A stretch of 64,000 bases of DNA from Aplidium turbinatum (lineage: Eukaryota > Chordata > Ascidiacea > Aplousobranchia > Polyclinidae), in NCBI GenBank assembly GCA_918807975.1, contig OU964919.1, positions 31,131,824 to 31,195,823 on the forward strand, written 5' to 3'. Of the stretch, positions 24,092-37,200 are shown in pieces (the first letter of the stretch is position 1; each line of letters opens with the position of its first letter). Under the pieces are notes generated by a model. The model did no database searches. It had not been told where the DNA came from and worked only from the letters and a program-made list of their open reading frames with translations. The position numbers and the translations under genes were made by a program.

Positions 24092-24535
24092 ACTTCCATG
24101 TTCCAAACTGGGTGGTAGGCTACAACCATTTTCTACCGAACCTACAGACATAGAAGTGGAACTTCAAGAGCAGTTCATTGATATGCAAACAGATGATGAG
24201 TCAAGAGTGAAATTTAGAAATGATCGATACGATTTGTTTTGGTGCCAGGTTGCTAGCAAATATGAGCTTCTCTGGAACGAAGCTAGAATGTGGATTTTGT
24301 CGTTTCTTACTTCATATAGCCTACATATGGTTGAAAAGGGGCTTTCGGCTGTGGCATTGATGCTTCCAAAGCAAAGAAATCGCTTGCTAGTTCATAAACG
24401 GGGTGATCTTCGACTCTATCTTACGAAAATGTCGCCAAACATTTCAAAACTTTGTGAAAGTCGCCAAGCTCATCCATCCCATTGAACATTATCATGTTAT
24501 TTTCAATTTCGTTGATTAAATTCCCAAAACTATTC

Positions 24536-24725
24536 AATTCAATTCAATTTATTTTTCTTTGTCGGAAAACAACAGCAATGATAAAGTTACAAATAGTGAA
24601 CGGGAACAAAACCAACAAAAGGAAAAGGTGGCAAAACTACAAAAGTTTAAAACGTGCATGCGATGCAAATTAAAGGTTACGTACACGAAAGTAAATTAAG
24701 CACGGCCACCAAACCAAACTAAATT
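24536..24725 (+). repeat. Dispersed repeat, copy 1 (about 190 bp)
   Basis: It starts with (ATTCA)n and includes ACCAACAAAAGGAAAAGGTG and CACGGCCACCAAACC. The same ordered blocks occur inverted at 47930-48115. It looks like a short retroposon or a LINE 3' end; no coding content. Confidence 0.55.
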
Positions 24726-27700
24726 TGTCTATCACTCTATTATCAATGTTTATTTTACTTGACAGAATTTGGGGGGCGAAATTTTATTTCAATAACGAAA
24801 AAGGGGCGATAAACTAAAAAAGTTTGAGAAACACTGGTCTATAATTATTTACCTCAAGTTTGTCTCCAGATTTGAAGACAGGTACAACTTTAGCAAGTTT
24901 AAATGTTTCTCGGAAAATACCGAACTGAAAGGAATAGTTAATAAGAATTGAGAAGGGCAGGGCAATAATCACGGAGGTGATCTGTATGAAGTATGCTGAA
25001 ATGTCATCGTAGCCAGTTGCTTTGTTGGGTTTTAGAGCTCGGATTTCTTTGAGTACCTCATCGCCAGTCGTTGGTTCAAGAAAAATAGAAGAAGGAACGT
25101 GTATGGTTTGTAAGGTAGGATGTGAAGTTGTTATTGTTGGCAAGCGGAACGCTGTCAGAGATCACTTTTCCAATATTGCAGAAGAATTTATTGAATTGGT
25201 TCGCCATTTCGATGGGTTTGTTTGATGACACTCCATCAATATTAATAGAACTGATTGTTTGTTTTGATTTTTGTTTATTTGGCAGTAGTGAGTTAATGAC
25301 TTCCCAAACTTTGCGTGGAGAAGATTTGTTCTGTTCAATCTCCGATTGTATATAATTTTGCTTGGAAATGTATTTCAATTTGGTGAGCTTATTTGCATAT
25401 TTTTTGTACTCTAGCTTGTCTGTTTGATTTCCTTTCAGGTAGTGCGATTTGTACATTTTTTGCTTATTTTTAATTGAAGTAAACAACCCACTGGTAATCC
25501 ACGGCTTCCTTTTTAACTTGCACATTTTCCTTGACATTTTTTTTAGTGGAGCGTATTTGTCAATTGCATTTTTTTAAATCTGTAACAGTTCGCTGTATTT
25601 ATAATCCAGTTCATGAGGTTGTAATGATTTAATACCCAACAGAAACGTGCCAAGTTGGGAGTTCAAATCCTCAATGAAGGAAGCCGAATCAAGGTTACGC
25701 TTGTCTCTGTAGAAAGGAGGTTTGCGTTGATGCGAGTTGTCAACAAGGGAAATTATACAAAAAATAGGGTAATGATCAGAGATGTCAGACTTAATTATTC
25801 CAGGTAATACGGAATGAGAAACATCGTTCGATAAAATTTAGATATTTTGTGACGGGTGAAGGGAGAACGTCATTTAAAATATTGATATTGAAGTCACCTA
25901 AAATATAGTAGGTTTGATTCATTTTGTTTAAGTTACTTAGCACACTGTCAAGAGCATCAACAAAACGTTGAATATTGGTGTTTGGGTGACGGTATACTAC
26001 GCCAATTTTCATGTTAGCGCTTGTTGTGGTGTTACTTATATTAACAAATAAGCTTTCACAGTCAACACAAGGCACTTCAAAAGGTTTCAAGGGTGCGATA
26101 TTATATTTGTCTAATGCGTAAATCAAAACTCCACCTGCAGAAGTAATGGAGTTAACCTATTTATACACGTACCCAGGTAGAGTAATATTTAACAGAGGAG
26201 TGACTTGAATACGAGTTTCAGTTGTGCAAATAACATCAGGAGGTTTGTCGAAGTTAGCAAGAAAATCGTACAAAGAGTCAAAATTCTTTTGTAATGACCT
26301 GATATTTATATGAATAACAAATAATGATGCACTACGAATTGTCTCAAAAGTAGGAGAGTTGATGTTGTGGTATTTGCAGATATTGAAATTGCGAGTTAGT
26401 GACCGAAGAGAATCGCACAGGTAGAACGCATTTTCTGCGTCTGAATCAAGAGCAGTAGCCTGACTCGAGGACACATGAGTCTCTAAAATGTCATTATTGG
26501 TACAATTAATTACGAGAAATGTAGAACAGCACAGTTTGACGCGGTAATCAGCACGCAGGGTTTATTCAAGATATAAAAAGCACGCAAAAGAATAGCATCA
26601 CGTGGCATCGCGGAAGGCCAAATGTGAAGTAGCCAGACATCAATTCAGTACTAAAAAAACATTGAATCATCACTAATAATCTACTCAGATGCATGAGTGA
26701 AAAACATTAGACAAATAACAAGCAGACAAAAGAAAAGGATTTGTAAAAAATTAAATGTTAATATTAACAAAAATCAACACAGAGAGAGCAGAAGTTAATC
26801 ACAGTTCGCAGGCAAGTATGCATCGGCTATTCATGCCAGGGTAATGAAACATAAAGAAATATAGTACACATTCGTGTCTACAAAACTAGGTCGTTGAATG
26901 AATTGTCCGAAGAATTCAAAGGCAGCTATTTTACAATCATAATATCCATTAGGATGTTTCATTTTTTCACGATTTTTGAAATTGAAAATGCTTGGGGTCT
27001 AATCAGATTGGATTTTGGCCACAAACAGCCGATCCAAAATATTTTTTCAATCGGACGACTTTTAGAGGGTGCGCGGCCCCCCCAAAGTTTGAAAATTTGA
27101 AGCGTGGGAAAATTTGCAGGAAATATGCGATATCTCGGTAACGGAAAGTGATAGGAAGACGTGTAAGGTGTCAACTTGTGCGGAATGGCCAACTTCCTAT
27201 CTGCGTTTAATACATTTTGCTACCCTATCTGCAACGAAAAAAAAGTTAATTGCAAAAAACTGTTTTTTTCATATTTTTGATGTTTTGTTCTACAGAAGCA
27301 AAACCCTTGGAACCAGTAACTACAGTGATTACAAGTTATAGAGAGCAACAAACATGTGCTATGGCATAGGGTACAAGTGTGCATCGAATTTTACACGACA
27401 ATGGACTTCCTTTCACGATTGGCTTAGAATACCGTCATCTCCTATCGCACAGTGTCTCTCACATAGTATGTAAACGTTTCAGCATAAGCTACCAACACAG
27501 AGTAATTAAACAAAACAGTTGACATTGACGTGGCTGTGCAAATCAAGAGTCATACACCATGCGAACGCGAAGAAAATCATAAATTCAACAGTATGTACAA
27601 TACTTGCGGGCTAGAGGTACTCAAACGCAGCTCCAGAAACAGGGATCCCCAGTCATGACCAGTGAAAGCAAAACAAATAAGCAACATCATGTAAAACGAA

Positions 27701-28301
27701 AAATCGGGCATGTTACCCAAGAATAAAAATTACTGCCGGCATGTAACACTTAATGATTATTCTTCAGCATTGCTTAAATACGACCTCAGTCTAACATCAA
27801 CTTTGCTTTGTTGATCAGAGTTGTTAATAATCTTCTTTCGTTGTAGCAATTCTATGATCTTCCCTATTTCCCTCTCATTTGATCTATTGTGGTTGTTGAC
27901 GCTCTTCCAGAACTGCCTGTTCCCAAACAAAACACAGCGTGCTTGCTTGCTTTGAACAGTGAAGAAATGCTTCAGGTTTGATTGTCTTTGTTGCAGCATA
28001 TTTTCGATGCTTACCTCACTAGGTAGTGAAGTAAGATCTGTCAGTACATTTTTAGAGAAGAAGAAGAAGTTCTTTTATTTTGCATCATCAGCACATGCGA
28101 AAAAACAAAACAATACAAGATTACAATGTGAGCTAGGTTGTTTGCTGATGACGATGGGAGTGACAGAAGGACCGAACTGGTCATCGAGTCTGCCACACTC
28201 GAGTGGTGTCATGGCTTATTTAAAATGGAACGGTGTCGAAGTTGAACGCAAATATTGATTGATTGATGTATTGATTGATTTGATTGATAGATATATATTA
28301 T

Positions 28302-28870
28302 TGTTCCAGACGGTTGTTCGCCTGGTCAAACGTAATGTAGAAACCGTTCGGGTCTACTGAATATTACGTCATGGAAATTCCTAAAACATGTGCCAAAATT
28401 GCACCAGCGTTCATAAGAATTGTGTCAAACCTGTTTGGGCCTGTTTGGGCCTGTTTAAACAGGAAATATTACATCAGCTTTAAACACCTGTTGGAATGAC
28501 TTCATAATTGTCTTTCATTATTGCGTCACAGTACTGCATACGTGAATTTGAGATATTGCTATCTATTCTGGTCATTCGTAAAATGATTGTTTGAAAGTTG
28601 GCCGCACATTTAACTGTTGGCTTAGTGCTTGCTAGCTGGACAAAGGTTCCGTCTTTTAGCCAAGTAATCTGTTCTGTAGTGACAGTTTTCAGTGGTGTAC
28701 GCGTTGCACCCCCTCGTTTTCGGTAGCCGTGGGCTAATTTTTACAGAAATACACTTTTTGAAAAGAAGTTCAAGTGTGTGTTTCTTCGGTCATTATATGC
28801 AGACGAACGGATCCGGGAACTTTATGTTACAATTTTCCCACGAAGAAATTATGGTTTACCGCTGTGACCA
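28302..28870 (+). repeat. 5' LTR of the young BEL/Pao element
   Basis: 569 bp, TGTTCC...GACCA, indistinguishable by eye from the copy at 33682-34250. The same family's LTR in the older copy begins at 51498. Confidence 0.9.
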
Positions 28871-31800
28871 TAAAAAATAAAAGACGAGTTCTTGTCAGTT
28901 GGTAGGTCAAGAAGAAATTAAAGCATAAAAAATAAAAGACGAAGTTTGTTAGTTGGTAGGCTAAGAAGCACTTAGAAGCAAAGAAATAATAAAAGAAGAT
29001 CTTGTTGGTGGGTAGTCTAAAGAAGCAAAGAAAATTAAAGACATTTCTTCTCGGTAGGCAACTGAAGAACTTTAAGCTAAAAAGTAAAGACATTTCTTCT
29101 CAGTTTGGTACAGAAGAAAAATAACTTTGACATTTATTGGCAAGAAAGAAGATTAAAGGCAATCCATCTGTGCTTGAAGATTCAAGTGGAAGAATCCAAG
29201 CAAGTTTTGTGGACGTTTGGACTTCACATACTCGTACAGCTACGGTATCGTGCATTTAAATTCTTTTTTGTATTTTTTACGGTCTTTGCAGTTAAGTTTT
29301 TTATAACTAGTACTGTAATTTGTGTGTTTGTGTAACTTAATTTTTTAATTGTTAAATTTAGCCCTAACATTTAATATGTCTACACTCGGTGGCGACAGGG
29401 ACTCGACCGCCGTCGACTCGACTGAGTTTAAGCCTGATGATGTTCTTTGCGGTCGGGCAGGCCATTCTGGGGAGGGACCCATTAACGATGAGGCTAAGTC
29501 AGTTCGAGAGGCCCGGCATCTTAGACGGGATATTTTGATTCAAATTGGGAAACTTTCTGTGGCCCTAGGTTCTTTGAGTGATAAGCAGGAACTGTTAATT
29601 TTTCGATCTAACTTATCTACTTTAGAAGAGGAATTACGGCATTTCCATGCTCTTTTGAGTAAAATTGTTAACTCTGCAATCTTGGCAGAACTTCGTGATA
29701 GGGTAGATCCCGAATTTAACTCGTTAAAAAATAACTTCGAACAAAAAGAAAGTGAGTTGTCAGATAGGTTGGATGCTGACATACATCCTGAGGATAGCGC
29801 CTCAAATGTAAGCACTAGGATGTCTGAGAGCTCGTCACGGATAGTTGCACAAATTAACCTACAGTTAAGACGAGAGGAGCTCCAGATCCAAGCTGAGGCC
29901 GAAGCGAGAGCTGCTGAGGCCGCCGCGAGAGCTGAGGCCGAAGCAAGAGCTGCTGAGGCCGCCGCGAGAGCTGAGGCCATACGAGCTGAGGCCATACGAG
30001 CTGAGGCCATACGAGCTGAGGCCATCGCGAGAGCTGAGGCCGAAGCGAGAGCTGCTAAGTTCGCACTCAAAGACGCTCAGTTGAGGGCCGAACAACGTAA
30101 AGAGGTAGTTTTAGCTGAATATCGTTCTGAGTTGGGCTCCCGGCGTAGCTCTAGGAAGGGCTCTTCTAGGCATTCCAGAAGTGAACATCAATCACAGTTT
30201 AATTTACCTAACCTTTTCCACACGCCTGTTCAATCCGTAAGTGGACCTGTACAATCCACATGCTTTCCAGCTGTTTCAGGAGGTCTCGGGGCCACGGCTA
30301 AGGATCTTCCGAAGGCTGTAGAGCCAAAGTCTGCAAATTACAACCGAACTCCTCCCCCAGAGCGTACAGGTCACGGGGCCGCCATTAGCAGTAATGCTTT
30401 GCCCCCTTCACAGTTTTCAGCGCCGCTAGTTTTTGATCGCCCAGCTACACGTAATTTGGGTGGTTGTGAGAGGCGTATCGTGTCTCCTGATTTTAACGTA
30501 TGTGAGGATCGTGATCGGGCTGTGCATGTGACTGAGCCCACTCAGCCCATTAAGGGATATAGCTTGTCTTCTCGCGCTAAATCGAGTTCTCAACAGCAGG
30601 ATTGCTTTTTTGAATACCAAAATAGTAGGACGTTCTTCGATAAGGCGGCCTTGATTGGTTACGATGGTAATAATATGCCATTTGTCTTCTTTAAAAATCG
30701 TGTTATGGCCTTGATGGCAGCTTCGCCCTTTAAGGGAACTCGTTTGACTTTGTTGCAAGCAGCTTGTGTTAGAACAGCTGCACAAACGATTGCTAATTTG
30801 GTTTCGGACACTCCTGACTTGTCAGAGGAAGACAGGATAGAAATGTCGTTAGCTCGCTTGTCCCAACGTTTTGGAGTTCGTGGAGGTCTTTTCGCAGAAC
30901 CAGAAATTAGAAAGTATCGCTATGGTAGCAAATTGACTTCTATCTCTTCCAGTGATTTGAAAGAGTTTAAAGATGAATTGTCGCAGTGTTTGCTTTACGC
31001 GAAAGCTTATGGTCAGCGTGATAAATTAGAAGGACGTTTTGTTTTGGATTTGGCTAAGCGACTCCCGTTTGACGCTAAGCAGCGTTATCTTGACTTTTTA
31101 GGTGATCAGTATGGTAGCACTGAGGAACCTACTTTTCAGAGTTTGTTTGATTTTGTAGTACGGGAGGAAACGCGCAAGTCGACTGATTTTAGCATTATGC
31201 TAATGGGCGATTCTGGTGAGTCGCAGCATTTTAAAAAGTTTGGCAAAGGAAAATTGCCTTCATGTCCGGTTAGGCAGACGTCGGTAAAACCCCATGATAA
31301 TGTGATTTCAGGGAGTTCGCAGTACTCGACTGCTGTTGGCGCACCGCGCGGCGGTATGGCCAGACGTAGTGACATACCGGCATGTTTTTGTTGTTCGTCA
31401 CGTGGTCAAGTTGAATATCATTTTTTGTCTAATTGTAAAGAATTTTTGCGCTTGACACCTAAAGATCGGAGAGATGTCATTGTGAAAGCTGGCAAATGCT
31501 TGAATTGTTTGCGCCAGCATATGGTTAGAGACTGTAATCATGCAAATAACTGTCGTAAGTGTGGACCTACCAACGATAGGAAACACTATTTTCTTCTGCA
31601 TGATTTTTATGTGACGTCACGTGATTCTCTGGATTCGATCGGTAAAGATGATTCTGGTGCCAGAGTTCCTGTCCGTAATGTTAAGATTGGAAATGTTAAA
31701 GCAGCCTTTAACCGCATTACTGCTGCTCGTGTTTTGAATCCAATGACTGGCAAATCGAAGTTGGTGTATTGTCAGCATGATCCTGGTTCGCAGTTGACCT

Positions 31801-33681
31801 TTGTTTCGAGTGACTTGGTGTGCGAACTTGGTCTTAAACCGTATGATAAAGCGTCGTTTAAAATGGATACTCTGGCTGGTCAGAAACCTACTTGTGCTGA
31901 CCTTGTTAAACTCAACATCCAGTCGTTAGAGACTGATGAACTGTTTTGTGATATAACCTCGGTGGTTAACCCAGCTTGGGCTGACGATGTTAAAACTTTA
32001 CCCCATAAACAAGATTTAAGTGGTTTCCGTCATTTTCATGACGTGGATATGTTTCATTTGAATGAATGTAGTACTGTAGATGTACTGATTGGCAATGACA
32101 ACGCTTATTTGATGTGGACAAAAGAAGAGCGTGTTGGTGACAATCGTAGTGAACCGCATGCTTTACTCACTCCTCTCGGTTGGTTGGCTTGTGGTGGTAA
32201 GTCACCCTTAGTTGAAAGCGTTGCTAAAGTGTGCAGAGTGCAGACGTCTTCAGAGTCGGATGTCATCTCTGGCTTTCAGCGTAAAATTGAGTCTCGTGAT
32301 ATGGAAATAGCAGACCTGAATAAAGTCATTCAGGATTTGACTTTGCAAAATGAAACCTGTGAATTGTCTCGCAATGATATTTTGGCTAGAGAACTTGTCG
32401 AACCGAGTATTGAGTTGAAAGATGGTCGATTTGAGATACCTGTTCCGTTGAAGGAAGATATTGATCTACCTAACAATTTTGTGTTGGCGTCAGATAGAGC
32501 TGCTGCTTTAAGAAAGAAAGCTTTAAAACAACCTGAACTTCGTGATTTCCTTACTGACACCATGAAAGATCTTAAATCTAATGGCTATATTGAGCGCGCT
32601 GGTGAAGCTGGAAATGTCAAGGGATTTGAATGGTATTTACCATACTTTGTGACGTCACAATTAAAAAAGCGCATTGTTTACGATGGCAAGTCTGAATTTC
32701 GAGGAACTTGTGTTAATGATGTAATGTCTTCTTGTCCTGACTTGTTAAACCCTCTGGCAGATGTCTTGGCTAGATTTCGGCTTGAAAGATTTGGTTTCAT
32801 GGCTGATGTGACCAAATACTTTTTTCACATTTTGGACTCTTCATTACGTAAGCCCAATTTCATTGAACTGCTTACGTACACAGGCAGTGCCGTTCGGATC
32901 GTGAACGAACGCCCTTTGGTACCTTTGAGTGACGACCCTAGGGATTTTACTGTCATCACCCCTGCCTCACTGTTGACCCCATACTTAGACCCATACTGTG
33001 CTGTTGGGCAACCACATGATCGTGACCAATTAAGAAGGGATTATCGGTTCAATTTGTCACTTTCTCAGCAGTTTTGGAGTAAATGGATCGATTTTTACTT
33101 GCCAGGTCTTCAGGGCCGGAAAAAATGGCTAAAAATGGCCGAGAATTTGGAGCCTGGTCAACTTGTAGTGGTAGGTTCTCTCCAAGACATTGGTAAATGT
33201 GGGAAGTATCAACTTGGGAGGGTGCATGAGGTAGTTCCACAAATTAGGAAAGGGAAGCCTGTGGTTCGTAGAGCCAAAGTTGCCGTCTGCAACTATGATG
33301 AGAGTACGGGGAAAGTGAAAGTAAACTACGTGTTGAGAGATATTTCGTGCCTCGCCCCCGTAAAGAACACCTAAGTGTTAGGGTTTGAGCCTGGTTTTGT
33401 CTGCGGTGGCCGATGCTTGTCTGAGCCCAGAACAGTCGGTTATTATCGCAACAATTGTATATAGCGTCATTTTAGCGTATACCTATGGTACCAATTTCAT
33501 GTATCATCGTGTTTATTCTTATTGCTGTTCATTCTTTGCAAGCCCTTTGTATTTGCGTATTAACTTAAACGTGAGTGATTCAAACAATTTGTGTATCATG
33601 TGTTTTTATTCATTGGCTCACAATTGTCGTCAATTCTTTTTTAGTTATGCCATGTCAAACTGTCATAACTAGGGGCCGCTA

Positions 33682-34250
33682 TGTTCCAGACGGTTGTTCG
33701 CCTGGTCAAACGTAATGTAGAAACCGTTCGGGTCTACTGAATATTACGTCATGGAAATTCCTAAAACATGTGCCAAAATTGCACCAGCGTTCATAAGAAT
33801 TGTGTCAAACCTGTTTGGGCCTGTTTGGGCCTGTTTAAACAGGAAATATTACATCAGCTTTAAACACCTGTTGGAATGACTTCATAATTGTCTTTCATTA
33901 TTGCGTCACAGTACTGCATACGTGAATTTGAGATATTGCTATCTATTCTGGTCATTCGTAAAATGATTGTTTGAAAGTTGGCCGCACATTTAACTGTTGG
34001 CTTAGTGCTTGCTAGCTGGACAAAGGTTCCGTCTTTTAGCCAAGTAATCTGTTCTGTAGTGACAGTTTTCAGTGGTGTACGCGTTGCACCCCCTCGTTTT
34101 CGGTAGCCGTGGGCTAATTTTTACAGAAATACACTTTTTGAAAAGAAGTTCAAGTGTGTGTTTCTTCGGTCATTATATGCAGACGAACGGATCCGGGAAC
34201 TTTATGTTACAATTTTCCCACGAAGAAATTATGGTTTACCGCTGTGACCA
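33682..34250 (+). repeat. 3' LTR of the young BEL/Pao element
   Basis: It matches the 5' LTR throughout on direct line-by-line reading. It is followed by ATTAT, the target duplication. Confidence 0.9.
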
Positions 34251-34255
34251 ATTAT

Positions 34256-37200
34256 ATACAACATAAAAAAACAATACACATACGAAATTTAGCAGTGCAA
34301 TATACAAAAAAAACAGAACTACTAGAAATGATGCAAAAATACAAAATGGCATATACAATATACATACAACACAGCATACTGGTAAGACAAAAGCAAATAT
34401 ACAGTAATTAGCGAGATACGGTGAGAATAAGTAGAAGCAGTTTGATGGTACTATAAGCTATCAGTTACTTATACTCAGACATTAAGTGCAGTTTTAATTT
34501 TTTAGAAAACATACTAATTGTTTGAAGTTTTCTTAGCTGTTCCGGTAATTTGTTCCAAGTGTTTGTTCCAAGAAGTTTAATTGAGCGTTGACCAAGCTTT
34601 GTACGCATTCTTGGTTTGAAAAGCATATCTTTCTTAGCACCTCTGGTATTATAGTTATGAGTTTCCTTACTAGGACGAAAGTACTCAAAAAAAATTGCTG
34701 GTAGATGTCCTTTATTGCTTTTATAAACAAACTTGCATACTTCTATTAAAAACATGTCTTCGATTTGTAGCAAGTTGCTTTTATTGAAAAGAGATTTGGT
34801 GGGAATTCTGTCCTTAATCTTGGTGAAGTTTAAACAGCGAATGATGCGATTGTGTACTAGATTTAAAGGATACAGTTCCGTTTTAGACGCACGACCCCAA
34901 CAGATAATACCATACATTAGATGGGAGTGAACTAGAGCATAGTAAACTGCTCTTAATGTCTGGGAATTTACGTACTTTCTTAATCGATATAGAGCACCAC
35001 AGCTTTGAGAAAGTTTTGTTGAGATTATATTGATGTGCTGTTTCCATGATAACGACTCATCAAATGTTATTCCTAAGTATTTGTAGGTGTTTGTGCGTTG
35101 CAATCTGGTATTTTGAAAAGTTATTTCTAGATTTGAATTTTCTCGGACAAACTTTGACCCAAACAACATGTATTTGGTTTTGCTTACATTAATTGTTAAC
35201 TTGTTTGTATGCATCCAGTTTTGAATCATTAGGAGGTTAGAATTCACTTTTTCTTGCAATCTAGTAGGGCTTTTATCCTTAATACATAGTAGTGTATCAT
35301 CAGCAAACAAACGAGTCTCAAATTCAGAAGCATGATTAAGGTCATTAATGTAGATAATGAACAACAGTGGACCAAGAACTGAGCCTTGGGGTACACCACA
35401 TTTGATTTCTTCATATTTAGAATTTGTAGTACCAAACTGCACAAACTGGTAACGGTGATTTAAGTAAGACTTTAATAAATTATAAGCATTTCCTCTGATG
35501 CCATAATAATCTAGTTTCTTTAAAAGGATTTCATGGTCAACAGTGTCAAATGCTTTAGCAAGATCAATAAAGATACTACATGTAACAAAACCATCATCAC
35601 AATTTTGTAGTAGTTGTTCATAGATATCCGTAGCAGCTAATGTGGTTGAATGTCCACCTCTGAAACCAAACTGTTGTTGGGACAAAACATTGAATTTTTC
35701 AAAAAAATTTACTAACCTTTTATGAATGATTTTTTCAAAGATTTTAGAGAAACATGTTAAGATGGAAATAGGCCTGTATTGATCAACTTTATTTTTTGGT
35801 CCTCCTTTATGAAGGGGTATCACTCTTGCAATTTTATAGCTATCAGGGAATTTACCAATTGTCATAGATTCATTTATTATAGAAGCTAAGATTGGGCTTA
35901 TGACATACTTCAATCTTTTTATTGTTTTGATAGTGATGCCATCTGGACCAGTTGCTTTTTTGTTATCTAAGCTGTTGACAATGCTTAAAATTTCCATTTC
36001 ATCAGTATTTTCTAGGTGCAGGGAATTGAGAAGTCTGCCTCTCATCAGGGACAATGGATTAGAAGTGGTTTTTGGAACTTTGGCTGCAAGTGAAGGTCCC
36101 ACTTGAGTAAAATATGTGTTAAATGTATTACTTATTTGCACCGGGTCGGTTGTAACTTTATGACCATTACTTAATGAGAAGTTGGTTGCATATTGTTTAT
36201 TGTGTTTTTTGTTTGTACGGCCAGTAATTTAATTTATTATTTGCCATGTTTTGCTAGAGTTGTTTCTTTCTTTGTTTATTGAAGTTTTATAATAATTAGA
36301 CTTCGATTTTTCTTTCACATGAGTAAGCAGATTTCTATATTTTTTGTACTTGGTGTATAAATCATTACTCTTAAAGTTAGATTTATATAGTTGCTTGTAC
36401 ATTTTATTCCTCGTTTTGATGGAGGATAGAATACCCCTTGACAACCATGGCCTCAAATATAACCGGCTTTCTTTTTTGCTAAGTTTAGTATAGGGCATAT
36501 GCTTGTTGGTTTCATTATTAATAATCTGTTCCAAGGTTATTACTTTCTCTTGTGGTGTCATATTGAACGTCATGCTGTTATCAATAGATTTTGCAACATC
36601 ATTTACAAACTGGTTTTCATTAAAATTCTTCATACTACGTATCCGGATGTGAGTGTGTTCAGCAGACTTGGAGTGATTGTCTAAAGTAAATTTAGCAGCT
36701 ACAGGAAAGTGGTCAGTGATATCGCTTTGAATAACAAAGGCCTGAGATTTTATATTGAGAGTGGATTTTGTATAGATATGGTCAAGCAGCGAGCTGGAAT
36801 GAGATGTAATCCGTGTTGGTATGTCTATTAGGCTATTTAAACCAAAACTTTGCAAAAGATTTTTGTAGGATAAAATATTTTCTGTTGTAGAATTTAAAAT
36901 ATTTATATTGATGTCACCAGCTATCACACAAAGTCCTTTAAAATTTTGTAACTTGTGTAGCGTATCACTAAATGAATCAATAAACATTTTGATGGATGTA
37001 CTGGGATGTTTGTAGATGACACCAATGATTAGTTTGCCTTGATCACCACAAATATTCTCAATCCATAAGTTTTCACAGCCTTCAATGTTGAGTTTTAGGT
37101 CATGTCTGACTTGGTACAGGATGTTATCCCTAATGTAAAGGCAGACTCCCCTAGCATTTGTAATGGAGTCCTCATGGACAAATTGGTACCCTGGTAGTGC

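Larger units (their letters stand above)
22739..24836 (+). mobile_element. ZBED5-like hAT element, 2098 bp, perfect 8-bp TSD, inside the LINE
   Basis: GTCTATAA is duplicated at 22731-22738 and 24837-24844. The ends are CAGCGTTTCTCAAAGTGGGCG-like and the complement of CAGTGTTTCTCAAA. The + strand encodes broken pieces of a ZBED5-type transposase: LDVRFVHNMRTQEEMIFV, ILQCAIDDAPAMVG (the DxAxxM catalytic block), KIKAHALNDRLFRSLC, DIAYLADIFNAINKVNKKLQ, and a C-terminal ...VEKGLSAVALMLPKQRNRL. Several stops and shifts are present. A tRNA-derived SINE interrupts it at 23784-24091. Both ends show runs of GGGGGGCGA, as in related elements. Confidence 0.9.
20216..26949 (-). mobile_element. APE-type LINE, minus strand, split by two DNA transposons
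   Basis: The (CAAT)n-type 3' tail is at about 20216. ORF2 pieces from N to C: endonuclease 26474-26157 (HINIRSLQKNFDSLYDF, TETRIQ) and 26126-25791 (GVVYRHPNTN, LGDFNINILN). DISDHYPIF is readable near 25790. A linker lies at 25537-25076. RT begins at 25143 (KPNKATGYDDISAYFIQ, FKSGDKLEVNNYRP) and continues at 22698-22150 (QFGFRSGLSTSFAAIDII, GVPQGSTVGPLLFLLYVNDL, LFADDTC). The tail is at 21091-20645 (YALLVHSGITIWG) and 20840-20589. Several frame changes and stops make it inactive. The RT is split by a hAT (22739-24836) and the post-RT part by a pogo-like element (21192-22069). About 26475-26949 should be its 5' leader. The clade looks like the CR1/L2/Jockey-type assemblage; I cannot place it more finely. 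Confidence 0.85.
28302..34250 (+). mobile_element. BEL/Pao LTR retrotransposon, young, incomplete
   Basis: The LTRs (28302-28870 and 33682-34250, 569 bp each) appear identical on direct reading, begin TG and end CA, and are flanked by a 5-bp duplication ATTAT (28297-28301, 34251-34255). The size is 5949 bp. A leader with imperfect repeats of about 50 bp precedes one long open frame from about 29349 to 33374. Parts recognised: gag with an Ala/Glu/Arg-rich coiled-coil repeat, zinc-knuckle Cys/His clusters (CLNCLRQHMVRDCNH), a retropepsin-like DPGSQLTF segment, the beginning of the reverse transcriptase, and the C-terminal pol tail (CLAPVKNT end). A full RT/RNase H and integrase were not recognised, so the copy looks incomplete in pol (about one major break) and dependent on relatives. 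Identical LTRs mean very recent insertion. It sits in the 3' tail of the LINE below. Confidence 0.9.

Noticed and set aside
27959-28258. Host gene on the + strand with 99 codons
   Set aside because: It overlaps the antisense transposase remnant of copy A and abuts the LINE tail; composition and context fit noncoding transposon sequence.
29540-30095. Long minus-strand open frames opposite the BEL/Pao gag
   Set aside because: They are low-complexity shadows of the tandem Ala/Glu/Arg repeat on the + strand.
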